Origin: a virus
DNA length: 46,922 nt
Virus record (IMG/VR): IMGVR_UViG_3300021440_000037
Location: 1 to 46,922 of that record
Strand: one strand, 5' to 3'
The notes below the pieces were generated by a model, which saw only the letters and a list, made by a program, of their open reading frames with translations, was not told where the DNA came from and searched no databases. Both the position numbers and the translations under genes were made by a program. Positions 1-8,579 of this stretch are shown one piece after another. How positions within the stretch are numbered: the first letter of the stretch is position 1; each line of letters starts with the position of its first letter.

Positions 1-28
1 CGGCGACATGGGGCGCCCCATGTCGCCG
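1..28. repeat. 28-bp perfect palindrome at left end, probable fold-back artefact
   Basis: Bases 1-14 (CGGCGACATGGGGC) are the exact reverse complement of 15-28. The second copy of the terminal repeat at 46797 is not preceded by this sequence: base 14 is C and base 46796 is T. The 14 extra bases are therefore best read as an inverted fold-back added at the contig end, not as genome sequence. A true hairpin terminus is a less likely alternative, because the join falls inside a tail gene. Confidence 0.8.
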
Positions 29-1119
29 GTACGTAGGTTGAGCGACCATCGAACCTGTTGCATAGCCACGATGCCAATCTCAAGCGTCTCCACAGACACA
101 ACGTCTTGGTGCCAGTGAAGCGGGTTTGCCGACGTCCGGGCTTCCATTGTGGTGCCAACGTTCTTGTCCTTAGCCACCTCAGCCATGACAGCGGCAACCA
201 ACGCGGCTTGGTCGGCAGCATCAACGGTCATGACTTTGGTGATGGTCTGTTGGCGCTCATTGACGGATGTCTCACCCTGGCTCTGATTGACGTATGTATA
301 TACGCCGTTGCCTTCCGTGGGAGACGTCACCGTGTTGGTGTTGCCGTTGATGGCTACCCATCGGTTGGGGGTGGCAAAGAAGTCGTGGGCAATGTCGCTC
401 TCAGGGATGAGCTGTCCGTCGAATTGACCGCGCGTGTAGTACCACTCGGGGGCAGCCGTAGGCGTGTCCACGATGGCCTCACACACCAACCGGCCGTGCC
501 AATCCGAGTAAATCGATCGGTAGCCAACCGCCTTGAGTAGGTCATTGACAATCATGAGCCACGTGGTGGACTCATCGAGCGGCCAACCTTTTGCAGCGGG
601 AGCGGTTGTGGTGGCTCGTTGCGGGTCGATGCTGTACTCAGTGTATCCCTGAGCGATAAGAATCGATTCGACAACCGTGAGGTACGCGTCACCAATGCCG
701 ATGGCGAACGAGTCACCAACGAGCGTGTTGAGCGCATTCAAGATGTCGTATCCCTGAACGGTGTACGTGCGCGGCAAGCGGTCCGTCTTGGTGTTCGGGG
801 TTGACGTGAAGTAGGCACCCTGATTGAACGTGGCCGATATCGTGCTGTTGCGAATCGTCATGTACGGCCGGACGATGGCGCGTCCCCATGGCAACGGGGT
901 GGCAATGTCGAATGTGCATGACCCGTGGATGGTGGCAGTGTTGTCACGGCCGGTGGAACACTCACGCAAGCTATCGGTCACGTCACCAAGCACGTTGAGG
1001 GAGCGGTCAAGTAGTTCCATGCCAAACCCGATCTTGATCGAAGCATCGGTTTTGATCAACCCCTCAACCTGAGCATCGGTGAGCGTCGACCTAACGGATG
1101 TCACCCGAGGTTGCATCAT
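1..1119 (-). CDS. Minor tail / baseplate-hub protein (C-terminus continues at 46774-46922)
   Basis: The frame is open from ATG at 1119 to the window edge; across the circular join it ends at TGA 46774-46776, giving 375 aa. The start overlaps the previous stop as ATGA. The protein begins MMQPRVTSVR and is beta-rich with no signal peptide or membrane segment. Position, directly after the tape measure and a distal-tail-like gene and before an OB-fold-like baseplate protein, matches the hub or tail-associated protein of siphoviruses. Exact family was not recognised, so the role is inferred from gene order. Bases 1-14 are probably artefact and should not be translated. Confidence 0.7.
   Translation of the reverse strand, partial: MMQPRVTSVRSTLTDAQVEGLIKTDASIKIGFGMELLDRSLNVLGDVTDSLRECSTGRDNTATIHGSCTFDIATPLPWGRAIVRPYMTIRNSTISATFNQGAYFTSTPNTKTDRLPRTYTVQGYDILNALNTLVGDSFAIGIGDAYLTVVESILIAQGYTEYSIDPQRATTTAPAAKGWPLDESTTWLMIVNDLLKAVGYRSIYSDWHGRLVCEAIVDTPTAAPEWYYTRGQFDGQLIPESDIAHDFFATPNRWVAINGNTNTVTSPTEGNGVYTYVNQSQGETSVNERQQTITKVMTVDAADQAALVAAVMAEVAKDKNVGTTMEARTSANPLHWHQDVVSVETLEIGIVAMQQVRWSLNLRTGDMGRPMSP
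15..140. repeat. 126-bp terminal direct repeat (copy at 46797-46922)
   Basis: Bases 15-140 are identical to 46797-46922. Joining the two copies restores one uninterrupted 375-codon tail gene (1119 down to 15, then 46796 down to 46774), so the contig is circular or circularly permuted with a unit of 46,782 bp. The size of the overlap is typical of an assembly overlap; a packaged terminal repeat cannot be excluded. Confidence 0.9.
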
Positions 1120-1490
1120 GCCCCCTCGTTGTACGTGACCTCAACGACGTTCAATGTCACGTCGTAATACCCGTCAAGCATCCGGTCTTGGTAACCGACT
1201 TCGTAGTACGTGCCAAACATGCGACGTCCCCTGTTGTCACGCACAAGGACAGTCTCACCGATCCATGACTTGAGCGTGTCGATGTCGGCCGTAGACACAT
1301 CACGCAGCATGAACGTTTGCTGTCCGGCGACACCCTCAAGAGCAATCGAGCGGTATCGACCACCGGCGAACGCTTGAACCGCGCCATCCGTGCGGTAGTT
1401 GCGGGAGCGGCCACGCCCGGTGTACGCCTGGACAACCGCCCCGGTGGCAACGAGATTGACGAATGTCCGATCTAGAGTGATGGCAACCAT
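1116..1490 (-). CDS. Distal-tail-like minor tail protein
   Basis: Codes for 124 aa starting MVAITLDRTF. It is a compact, beta-rich protein of the size and position expected for the distal tail (Dit-like) or tail-tip adaptor that follows the tape measure. ATG at 1490 lies three bases after a GTTTAAAC octamer, which itself fills the gap behind an AGGGCGG Shine-Dalgarno. The gene ends in a 4-nt ATGA overlap with the next tail gene, implying translational coupling. Function is inferred from context and size; no catalytic motif is visible. Confidence 0.65.
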   Translation of the reverse strand: MVAITLDRTFVNLVATGAVVQAYTGRGRSRNYRTDGAVQAFAGGRYRSIALEGVAGQQTFMLRDVSTADIDTLKSWIGETVLVRDNRGRRMFGTYYEVGYQDRMLDGYYDVTLNVVEVTYNEGA

Positions 1491-1493
1491 GTC

Positions 1494-1501
1494 GTTTAAA
1501 C
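1494..1501. promoter_or_regulatory. GTTTAAAC at tape-measure stop and next ribosome-binding site
   Basis: On the minus strand the tape-measure stop TAA (1496-1498) is part of the octamer. The octamer sits between an AGGGCGG Shine-Dalgarno and the ATG of the next gene at 1490. A bound protein here could influence both termination and re-initiation; this is inference. Confidence 0.6.
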
Positions 1502-4500
1502 CGCCCTTCCTGCCGCGCGCAAGCCAGCACCCGCACCCCGGATACCGGCAGTGACACCGGGTGCGACGCGCTCAACGGCGGCGATCAATTCGTCAAGCTT
1601 ATCGATGAGTTCGCCAAGACCAAGACCCTTGAGTCCGGCCGACTCTTCCGGAGTGAGTACGGCTTCCGGGCGCTTGCCCATGTTGGCACCCGTTTGACCG
1701 GGCTCAAGCCATCCACCATCGTCATACTTGAAGACGCCACCGTTGCGCATGGCCCAATGGATGTGGTTGGACAAGTCGTGTGGGCCAACCTCTTGCCCGT
1801 TCTTGTAGTTGATTTTCTTTTGCGCCCAAAAGAGTTCTTTCGATGTCTTGGCGTAGTGCGCAACAAGGTAGTCCCAAACACGCTCGACTTGAGACTGTCC
1901 GTTGGTGCCAACACCAATGTCGATGGCACGTCCCTTGTAGTGCCACGAGTTCTTGGCGTGACCACCTTGCGTGAGCTGGCTAGGGGCAAATCGCAAGTGG
2001 AATCCGGCACCCGCGAGGTTGGCAATCTGAGCTTGGTAACCGGCAGCGATGGGAGCGCCGTCACCACCACCGACACCCGCAACGCCACCACCACCACGGC
2101 CACCACCACCAAAGCCCGTGAGGAACTTGGCACCCTGCCCGATGAGCGACTTGACAGCGGCTTTCATCAAATCGATGAACGGACCCGCGCCAGGGATGCG
2201 ACGCAACAGACCATCAACGATGCCGGTCAATGGCTTGGTGATGACCCCCGCAATGGCCTTCATTCCATTGAAGCCCTTAGCTACGCCTTTCTTGATGGCG
2301 TCCCACGTGTTATCGACAACGCCACCATCCTCAAACTTGAGGACACCCCCGTTCGCCATGCCCAACGCATCGGCCACACCGGACACCCCGCCAGCACGAG
2401 CGGCAGCGTTTAAACGCTCAACCCCGGCAGCGCCAACCGCGCGTGTGAACTCGGGCCGCATGATGGCTTCCCCGCCCGACAGCGCGAGCCTGCCACCCGT
2501 GGGGGACGTGAACATGTGGACGTCGCGTCCGGGCGTGTACCCCGGCAGCACACCACCACGAGCGAAGCTCACACCCCCGTAGCTGATTTGAGGAGCGTTT
2601 ACTTTGCTGGCAATGGCGTTGTACGCCTTGAACAACCCGTCACGTAGCACGGTGTTTGCCACGAATCGAACCGGGGTCTTGGCGATTTCCTCAACCTTGC
2701 CCCATGCCGCCTTGATGGCGTTGACACCCTTGTTGAATGCGTCGGGTACCGTTTTGGTGATTACGTTACCGAGCGGGGTAAAGACGTTGTTCTTAATCCA
2801 ATCCCATACGGTCCTAATTTTGTCCTTGAAGCCATCCCAGATAGTGCCTACGTTAGTCTTGAATGCGTTGAACTTATCTTTGACCCACGTAAGCTTTTCG
2901 CTAATCGCGTCCATGACAGCCGTGCGGACATTGTCCCACACGGACTTAAGCTTTTCTTTCCACTGATCCATGACAATGCCGATGGCAGCTTTCCAAAGTT
3001 CCCATCGACCCTTAAGCCATGTCAGTTTCTCATCGATCTTGGCAAAGATGTTGTCGCGAATCCACGTCCAGATTGTGTTGATCTTCTGTTTGACCCAATC
3101 CCAGATGACACCTAGCCCAATCTTGAATAGCTCCCACTTGTCCTTAAGCCAAGTAAGCTTATCCGACATGATCTGGAAAATGTTGTCTCGAATCCAATTC
3201 CAGATTGTTGATGTCTTTGTTTTGATCCAATCCCAAATAACCCCAAGACCGACTTTAAACAGCTCCCACTTATCTTTGAGCCAAGTGAGCTTGTCACTGA
3301 TTGGCGTAAAGATGCTGTCGCGAATCCAGTTCCAGACAGCGCCGATCTTGTCCTTGATCCAATCCCACACCGCGCCAAGATTCGTCTTGAAGCTCTCCCA
3401 AGCATTCTTAAGAGTGCCCGCAAGATACGAGATGATCTGGCCAAACACAGTGGACTTGATGACATCCCACGCACCGGAGATGACTTTCTTGATGCCATCC
3501 CACACGCCAGAGATCATCGTCTTGAGAGCTTCCCACGCTCCCTTGAAATCGCCAGTCAGGACACCCTTGATGACATTGAAGATACCCTTGATAACGTTCC
3601 ATGCGATTTCGACCGCACCGCTGATGATCTTCCATAGTCCAACAAAGAACGTCTTGAAGTTCTCGAATGCGGTCTTGACACCATCGATGAACGTTGTTGA
3701 CGTGAAGACCTTCTTGACAGCATCCCACGCCGTTTGAATGGCCTTGCCGACAGCCTCAACAGCGGGCTTGATTGCGTCCCAAGCTTTCTTGAGCGCGGGC
3801 CACGCCGTACCGGTAAACCAATCGACCACGGCACTAATGGCCTTTTTGATGCCTGCCCACGCCGCATCGATGACCTTACGTACCGTCTCGTTGTTCTTGT
3901 AAAGCAAGACGATGATGGCAATCAATGCGGTTACCGCTGTGATGACGATACCAATCGGGTTGGCCTTCATCACTGCGTTGAGTGCGAACTGTGCGGCTGT
4001 CCACGCTTTGGTACTGGTCACTGCGGTTTTGATGAATGTGATCAGGCCACCACCGGCGCTAATCGCCATGGCAGTGTTGAGCGCCACGTATGCCGTGCCA
4101 AGCACACCCACGGCAACCGCAAGTGTCTTGAGTAGACCTTGGTTGTTCTTGACGAACTCAATGAACTTGGCGAATGCCGGGATCACCTTGTCGGCAAGAA
4201 TCTCGATGAAGGCAACCTGAATGGCGCGTTGGAACTGTTGCACCACCTGAGTTGGTGAGGTCTTGACTACCTGAGCGTTAGCCTTGCTGATGTCGCCAAG
4301 ACCGGATGCGGCAGTCTTGAGATCGACGCTCTTGAAGGCACCACCCAAGTCTTCCCACTGTGTACCGAACAGCGCGACACCCGTAGCGTTTCGCTTAACG
4401 GGGTCTTCCATCTTGTTCAGTGCATCCGTGACCTGCCCGAACGCGGCGCGTGCTTCCGGACCACCCTTAGCGAAGGTAGCCGTGAGTTCCTTGGCGTTGA

Positions 4501-6574
4501 AACCGAGATCCTTGAATGCCTTCATGGACGTCGATGACCCATCGACAGCCCGGATACTGAACTCTTTGATTGCGTCTGCCGCAAGGTCTGTGTCTCGGGC
4601 ACCACCTTTCATGAGCTGTTGGATAAGCCCAAAGGTGTCTTGCCCGGTAAGCCCGAGCTTTTGGAACTGAACACTGTACTCATTGACAGTGTCAATCAAG
4701 TCCTCACCGGCACGCGGAATCTTTTGCATACCGGTTGCGATGAGATCGAAGCCTTCCGTTGCGTTCTTGACCAAGCCCGTTTGGATGAGCTTGCCAACCG
4801 CGTTGGAAGAATCAGCAATGTCTACATCGAAGTTCTTTTGCAGCTTGAGCGCGGCTTTGGTGACCTCGGACAGCGCCGGAACACCAAGCTTGGCAATCGA
4901 CGGAAGCGACTTCCCGACAACCCCGATGGCTTCCTGGACTTCCCCAAGACCATCGCCAAGACCCGATGAGTACAGATCACCGGCAGCCTTACCGATCTCT
5001 TTCGCTTGTGGACCGCTCAGCCCAAGCTCACGCGCAACCTTTTCGTTGGCAGACTTGAAGTCAATGGCCTCATCGAACGACGATGCGAACGAGATACCGA
5101 GCGTTGCGGCAATGCCGGTGGCAACCCCGGAAAGCTTGCTCAGGTTGGCCTTGAGCTTTTCACCGAACGTGTTGCCACCCACACGATCGGCAACCCCGTC
5201 AAGGTCCCCAAGCTCTTTGGTGGCAGTCTTGAGATCGGCTTTGCGGAACGCATCGCCTAGGTCTTCCCACTGTGTACCGAAAAGCTCAACACCCGCTTGG
5301 TTGCGCTTTAGCGGGTCTTCCATCTTGTTTAGAGCGTCGACAACCTCACCGAACGCTTGACGGGCTTTGGGGCCACCCTCAGCGAACGTGCGAGTCATCT
5401 TTTCGGCATCAAGCCCAAGGTCCTTGAACGCTCCCTCAACGGCGCTAGATCCATCAACCGCGCGGATGCTGAACTCTTTCAGAGCATCGGCAGCAAGGTC
5501 GGTATTCCGTGCGCCACCTTCCATGAGCTGAGAGATGATGCCTAGGGCATCCTTGCCATCGAGACCGATCTTTTTGAACTGAACCGAGTATTCCTGAAAG
5601 GTATCAAGCAAGTCCTCTGCCGCACCCGGAATCTTTTGCAGACCACCGGCGATGATGTCGAGCGCTTCCTTGCCATCCTTCGCAAGCCCGGTACGCATGA
5701 GCTGTCCGGTGGCACGCAGCACACCGTCAAGGTCTTGCCCGAATGCCTTGCTCACGCCAAGAGCAGCACTCGCAATCTCCTTAATGGCCGGTGCACCCTG
5801 ATCACGGATGCCAGAGATGCTATTGATGGTCGCCGAAATGGCCTGCTCGGCCTCATCCATGCCATCGGCAAGACCATTGGCGAACAGGCTACCGGCAGCA
5901 AGACCAAGCGCTTTGGCCTCACCTTTGGTCGCGCCTAGCGACTGCTCAAAGTTGCGTTGGGTCTTGGTGAAGTCAACCTCAGAGTTAAATGCGCCGATGA
6001 GCTGAACGCCTAGAGCCTCACCGATGTTTCCCGCATTGCTGAACGAACCCTTGAGCTTGTCCTTGAAGGACGTACCCGCTTTGTCACCCGCACGCGAGAA
6101 CTCAGCCGACACGTCCGGCGCATCGACCTTGGTCTTGCTGGCAGTCTCATTGACGCTCTTAGCTAGAGCTTGGCCCGCTTTCTCACCGGCCGTCTTGTAT
6201 GAGTTGGTGATGTCGGGTGACTTGATAGTCATCTTGGCTGCCGCGTTGTTCACGCTCGTTGCCAGAGCCTTACCGGCATCGTCACCCGCTTTGGCATACG
6301 CGCGTGTGATGTCCGGCGACTTGATGACCATCTTGGACGATGCGTCACTGACAGCCTTGCCGAGTGCCGTTCCGGCCGTGGTACCGGCTTTCTTGGCCTC
6401 ATCGGGGAACTGTTTAAACGCATCCTTGGCTTCGATGTGGGTTGCCTTGTCGGCAGCCTCACTGAACGCTTTAGCGGCAGCTTGGCCGGTCTTGGTGGCC
6501 GATGCCTCAACGTCCTTGGACGCGGAGGATGGCAACGACAAACTCAGTTGGATGAATGCTTCCCCAAGTTGCAC
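1496..6574 (-). CDS. Tape measure protein with internal duplication and M15-type peptidase-like domain
   Basis: 1692 aa, GTG start preceded by AGGGTGG. It sets tail length and is threaded through the tail tube. The N-terminus is Ala/Lys-rich coiled coil. A module of about 245-250 residues occurs twice (about 200-445 and 500-750; both copies share FGTQWEDLG, EFSIRAVDGSS and ALNKMEDP). A hydrophobic segment lies near 800-900. About 1050-1260 is a Trp-rich tandem repeat (WDWIK, WNWIRD, KLTWLKDKWELFK). Residues 1512-1609 resemble the M15/DD-peptidase zinc fold: SWHYKGRAID (His1545, Asp1552) and NHIHW (His1604, His1606). That domain probably cuts peptidoglycan during DNA entry. The stop codon lies inside a GTTTAAAC octamer. 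Confidence 0.95.
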   Translation of the reverse strand: MQLGEAFIQLSLSLPSSASKDVEASATKTGQAAAKAFSEAADKATHIEAKDAFKQFPDEAKKAGTTAGTALGKAVSDASSKMVIKSPDITRAYAKAGDDAGKALATSVNNAAAKMTIKSPDITNSYKTAGEKAGQALAKSVNETASKTKVDAPDVSAEFSRAGDKAGTSFKDKLKGSFSNAGNIGEALGVQLIGAFNSEVDFTKTQRNFEQSLGATKGEAKALGLAAGSLFANGLADGMDEAEQAISATINSISGIRDQGAPAIKEIASAALGVSKAFGQDLDGVLRATGQLMRTGLAKDGKEALDIIAGGLQKIPGAAEDLLDTFQEYSVQFKKIGLDGKDALGIISQLMEGGARNTDLAADALKEFSIRAVDGSSAVEGAFKDLGLDAEKMTRTFAEGGPKARQAFGEVVDALNKMEDPLKRNQAGVELFGTQWEDLGDAFRKADLKTATKELGDLDGVADRVGGNTFGEKLKANLSKLSGVATGIAATLGISFASSFDEAIDFKSANEKVARELGLSGPQAKEIGKAAGDLYSSGLGDGLGEVQEAIGVVGKSLPSIAKLGVPALSEVTKAALKLQKNFDVDIADSSNAVGKLIQTGLVKNATEGFDLIATGMQKIPRAGEDLIDTVNEYSVQFQKLGLTGQDTFGLIQQLMKGGARDTDLAADAIKEFSIRAVDGSSTSMKAFKDLGFNAKELTATFAKGGPEARAAFGQVTDALNKMEDPVKRNATGVALFGTQWEDLGGAFKSVDLKTAASGLGDISKANAQVVKTSPTQVVQQFQRAIQVAFIEILADKVIPAFAKFIEFVKNNQGLLKTLAVAVGVLGTAYVALNTAMAISAGGGLITFIKTAVTSTKAWTAAQFALNAVMKANPIGIVITAVTALIAIIVLLYKNNETVRKVIDAAWAGIKKAISAVVDWFTGTAWPALKKAWDAIKPAVEAVGKAIQTAWDAVKKVFTSTTFIDGVKTAFENFKTFFVGLWKIISGAVEIAWNVIKGIFNVIKGVLTGDFKGAWEALKTMISGVWDGIKKVISGAWDVIKSTVFGQIISYLAGTLKNAWESFKTNLGAVWDWIKDKIGAVWNWIRDSIFTPISDKLTWLKDKWELFKVGLGVIWDWIKTKTSTIWNWIRDNIFQIMSDKLTWLKDKWELFKIGLGVIWDWVKQKINTIWTWIRDNIFAKIDEKLTWLKGRWELWKAAIGIVMDQWKEKLKSVWDNVRTAVMDAISEKLTWVKDKFNAFKTNVGTIWDGFKDKIRTVWDWIKNNVFTPLGNVITKTVPDAFNKGVNAIKAAWGKVEEIAKTPVRFVANTVLRDGLFKAYNAIASKVNAPQISYGGVSFARGGVLPGYTPGRDVHMFTSPTGGRLALSGGEAIMRPEFTRAVGAAGVERLNAAARAGGVSGVADALGMANGGVLKFEDGGVVDNTWDAIKKGVAKGFNGMKAIAGVITKPLTGIVDGLLRRIPGAGPFIDLMKAAVKSLIGQGAKFLTGFGGGGRGGGGVAGVGGGDGAPIAAGYQAQIANLAGAGFHLRFAPSQLTQGGHAKNSWHYKGRAIDIGVGTNGQSQVERVWDYLVAHYAKTSKELFWAQKKINYKNGQEVGPHDLSNHIHWAMRNGGVFKYDDGGWLEPGQTGANMGKRPEAVLTPEESAGLKGLGLGELIDKLDELIAAVERVAPGVTAGIRGAGAGLRAAGRAV

Positions 6575-6586
6575 GTTGCCACCCTC

Positions 6587-7350
6587 TCACTCAAGGTTCG
6601 CTTGCATCCGACGTACTAGCTCCGCACGGTCGGCGCGTTCTTTCTTGCGCATCTCATCGTAGTTACGGATGTAGTCAAGACGGTCATCGAACTCTTTGCG
6701 TTGCTCACTGTCCATGCGCGACGTAAAGTAGTCGTACGCCCACGTCGTTAACCACCAAACGTCAAAGCTGTCAATCAGCTCACGTCGGTTACCGAAACTC
6801 CGTCCGTGCCCCTGTCCGACAAGACGTGCACAACACTCGTGTTGGTGTTGTTCGATGAGGCAGAGGATGGCCGAGACGTACGCGAACCCGCTTTTCCCGA
6901 CTCACCACCGGCCGCCGCAATGACGTTGCCGATGGCTTCCTCAAGCTCACCGGGGTTGATGCCTTCCTCAGTGAGTGCCTGTTCGTCCATGAACTCACGG
7001 AAGCGGTCACGCTCACCGGGCTTGAGCAACACCATTGCCGTGTCATAGAGCGCGCTCAACATCTTCATGCCCGCTTCATTGCGCTTGGTTTCAAGCTCAA
7101 TGCGTCGCGGGTGGTCTTCCGGAAGTCCCTTGGGGACAGTGATGTTCGCTGCCTGCTGAGCCTTGCTGAATTGCATCATCTGCCACGTGGTGCCAACGCG
7201 GCGGCATTCAAAACCCTCACCCTTGATGATCAGTTCAAGCCCGTTGCTTGCGGGGGTCACAACCTCCCCCGAGACTGCCTCATGCTGCCGGTTGTGTTCG
7301 GCGATGATCTCCTGAGCACGGGTGTAATCGATGTCTTCCATGGTCGCCAT
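6587..7350 (-). CDS. Tail assembly chaperone G-T, product of -1 frameshift
   Basis: Reading frame 0 from 7350 to 6892, then slipping back one base on GGGAAAA and continuing to TGA 6587-6589, gives a 254-aa fusion. The shifted frame has no stop for 101 codons and encodes a charged, helical C-terminus (SGFAYVSAIL at its start, QANLE at its end) that overlaps nothing else. Tail chaperone pairs with this arrangement, directly before the tape measure, are near universal in siphoviruses. The pair binds the tape measure and recruits the major tail protein. I verified codon by codon that the shifted frame is open. Confidence 0.88.
6775..7350 (-). CDS. Tail assembly chaperone G
   Basis: 191 aa, the unshifted product. 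Start is ATG 7350, or ATG 7341 three codons later, which is better spaced from the AAAGG Shine-Dalgarno. The body is helical (RAQEIIAEHN, RRIELETKRNEAG), and the last 40 residues are Ser/Thr/Asn-rich low complexity, as expected where translation only reads through when it does not shift. It lies between the major tail protein and the tape measure, which fixes the role. The frameshift site is 153 codons in. Confidence 0.88.
   Translation of the reverse strand: MATMEDIDYTRAQEIIAEHNRQHEAVSGEVVTPASNGLELIIKGEGFECRRVGTTWQMMQFSKAQQAANITVPKGLPEDHPRRIELETKRNEAGMKMLSALYDTAMVLLKPGERDRFREFMDEQALTEEGINPGELEEAIGNVIAAAGGESGKAGSRTSRPSSASSNNTNTSVVHVLSDRGTDGVSVTDVS
6892..6898 (-). promoter_or_regulatory. Programmed -1 frameshift slippery heptamer GGGAAAA
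   Basis: On the minus strand G GGA AAA fits X XXY YYZ in the zero frame (codons GGA, AAA of gene G). After slippage the next codon is AGC at 6892-6890. This is a heptamer commonly used for tail chaperones in actinobacteriophages. The -1 frame is open on to 6587. Confidence 0.88.
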
Positions 7351-7370
7351 GACCTTTCACTTGAGCCGGT

Positions 7371-7407
7371 GGGGAGTGCCGCGCCATGCGACACCCCCCG
7401 TTTAAAC
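7371..7407. repeat. Inverted repeat abutting a GTTTAAAC octamer
   Basis: The gap between major tail protein and chaperone holds GTTTAAAC (7400-7407). It is followed on the minus strand by GGGGGGTG, a 13-nt loop and CACTCCCC, which form an 8-bp RNA stem with one G-U pair. The stem starts with no spacer after the octamer. It could be an attenuator lowering downstream expression relative to the major tail protein. Confidence 0.5.
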
Positions 7408-7427
7408 ACGTAGTTGGTGCCTGCCGA

Positions 7428-7973
7428 TTAGGCAGTGTCCATGATGGCGGTCCAGGGCTTGACGCCACCCCCGACAACCTCAAGGTTGAATTGCATGGCG
7501 ATGAGTGCCTTGTCAGGGCTCTTGCGTCGCGCGATGGTGACGTTGCCCGCCTGAACGCACTTGCGGAACACCCACCGTTCCGTACCGTCGTCAGACTCCC
7601 ACCCGAGCATCGCGCGCACGGCCTGTCCGATGGCCGGTGGCTCGTAACGCTTCACGCTGCCGCTCAGGGTGGTCACGGTGCCACCGTTGAACGCGCGGGT
7701 GAGGTTGTCGACGGTCATCTCAGCCGCGCTGAACGACAGAGACTCGCTCGTGTTGGCCTGTTCGTAGCGGATCGGCACAAGCTCTTCCGCAACTTCGATG
7801 GCCTCAAAGCTCGGCTCAGAACTGAACTCGTGACCTTCCTCTGTGTACCCGATGGCCTGCCAGTTGGCGGACACGGTTGACCACGGCGTGGTGAGGTTGG
7901 CCGGTTCGGTGGTACCGAGCGGAGCGATGTAGAGCAAGCCAGGGCCGACCTTGACTTTATTCGGGTTACCCAT
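7428..7973 (-). CDS. Major tail protein
   Basis: 181 aa starting MGNPNKVKVG. It is the tail-tube subunit: size, beta-rich composition (GPGLLYIAPLG, TEEGHEFSSEPSFEAIEVAEE) and position between the connector/terminator genes and the chaperone pair match siphovirus tube proteins. The phrase IGYTEEGHEF is typical of actinophage tube proteins. It is followed by a hairpin, as often seen after a strongly expressed structural gene. Confidence 0.85.
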   Translation of the reverse strand: MGNPNKVKVGPGLLYIAPLGTTEPANLTTPWSTVSANWQAIGYTEEGHEFSSEPSFEAIEVAEELVPIRYEQANTSESLSFSAAEMTVDNLTRAFNGGTVTTLSGSVKRYEPPAIGQAVRAMLGWESDDGTERWVFRKCVQAGNVTIARRKSPDKALIAMQFNLEVVGGGVKPWTAIMDTA

Positions 7974-7979
7974 GATGTT

Positions 7980-8312
7980 TTACCTGAGACCTTTCTTTGC
8001 CGCATCGATGGAAGGACGTATGTAAGGCTGAGCGGGAACCCAAGTGCCACCTTTGGTGCGGTGACCTTCCTCAACCGGCAAGGCATAGTCAACTTTCTTT
8101 TTGACCGTACCGATGTCGATTGATCCGTCAGAGTTCTCACGAATCCCCAACGCGCTCTTGAGTTCGCCGGTGTCAACGGGAACGGCCGACTGTTGAAAGT
8201 CAAGGGCACGCTCAGCGCATCGGCGTAGCAACGCTTTTGCTTCCGGGGTGCTCTTCAATGTCCCAAGGGCGGCTTGGTCCACTGTGACCTTAACAACCGG
8301 CTTGTTGGTCAT
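7980..8312 (-). CDS. HK97 gp10-like head-tail / tail-completion protein
   Basis: 110 aa with an N-terminal beta strand (KPVVKVTVDQAAL), a helix, and the family-typical VPVDTGELKSALGI, followed by YALPVEEGHRTKGG and PYIRPSIDAA. VDTGxLxxS and VExGT/H...PFLRPA patterns mark the HK97 gp10-like neck and tail-completion family. It sits directly upstream of the major tail protein, as expected. Confidence is good from motif and order. Confidence 0.78.
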   Translation of the reverse strand: MTNKPVVKVTVDQAALGTLKSTPEAKALLRRCAERALDFQQSAVPVDTGELKSALGIRENSDGSIDIGTVKKKVDYALPVEEGHRTKGGTWVPAQPYIRPSIDAAKKGLR

Positions 8313-8318
8313 GGCCGG

Positions 8319-8525
8319 TTACTTGGCATCCGCGCTGAACGTGTACGTGAAGCCGTGTCCGACGTCATGCCGCGTGTCATCCAACGTGACAGTCTCAGCC
8401 TGAGCTTTGGTGAGCTTGTTGTTTTCGATGAATGCCTCACGGGCCTCATCGATGTCGGTCGGGTTGGCAAGGAATGCGTCCGACTCAACGAACACCACCC
8501 CGGTCACCCGTCCCACCTCATCCAT
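8319..8525 (-). CDS. Small head-tail region protein, unknown
   Basis: 68 aa, MDEVGRVTGV. Acidic, with no recognised domain. Its ATG at 8525 is one base after a GTTTAAAC octamer, with a GGAAGGA Shine-Dalgarno on the other side of the octamer. It lies among connector genes, so a role in tail completion or head closure is possible but unproven. Confidence 0.6.
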   Translation of the reverse strand: MDEVGRVTGVVFVESDAFLANPTDIDEAREAFIENNKLTKAQAETVTLDDTRHDVGHGFTYTFSADAK

Positions 8526-8526
8526 C

Positions 8527-8534
8527 GTTTAAAC
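8527..8534. promoter_or_regulatory. GTTTAAAC between Shine-Dalgarno and start codon
   Basis: Minus strand order is GGAAGGA, C, GTTTAAAC, G, ATG. The octamer exactly fills the ribosome-binding spacer of the 68-aa gene. The same layout occurs at 10801, 23272, 27381 and 36496. Confidence 0.6.
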
Positions 8535-8579
8535 GTCCTTCCGCGCCATGCGGGCCGACCTTGGTACCCGCCCTTGGGT

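Noticed and set aside
1-28. Covalently closed hairpin telomere at the left end
   Set aside because: The join lies inside a tail gene and the second copy of the repeat lacks the inverted half, so an assembly fold-back explains it better.
3253-3260. CTTTAAAC near-octamer in the tape measure (and at 19564)
   Set aside because: One base off. The first lies in a Trp/Lys-rich repeat where TTTAAA is coding-driven; the second carries a Shine-Dalgarno. Not counted as family members.
3734-4135. Long rightward open frames across the tape measure and polymerase
   Set aside because: They mirror strong minus-strand coding with biased codons and have no ribosome-binding sites or domain-like sequence.
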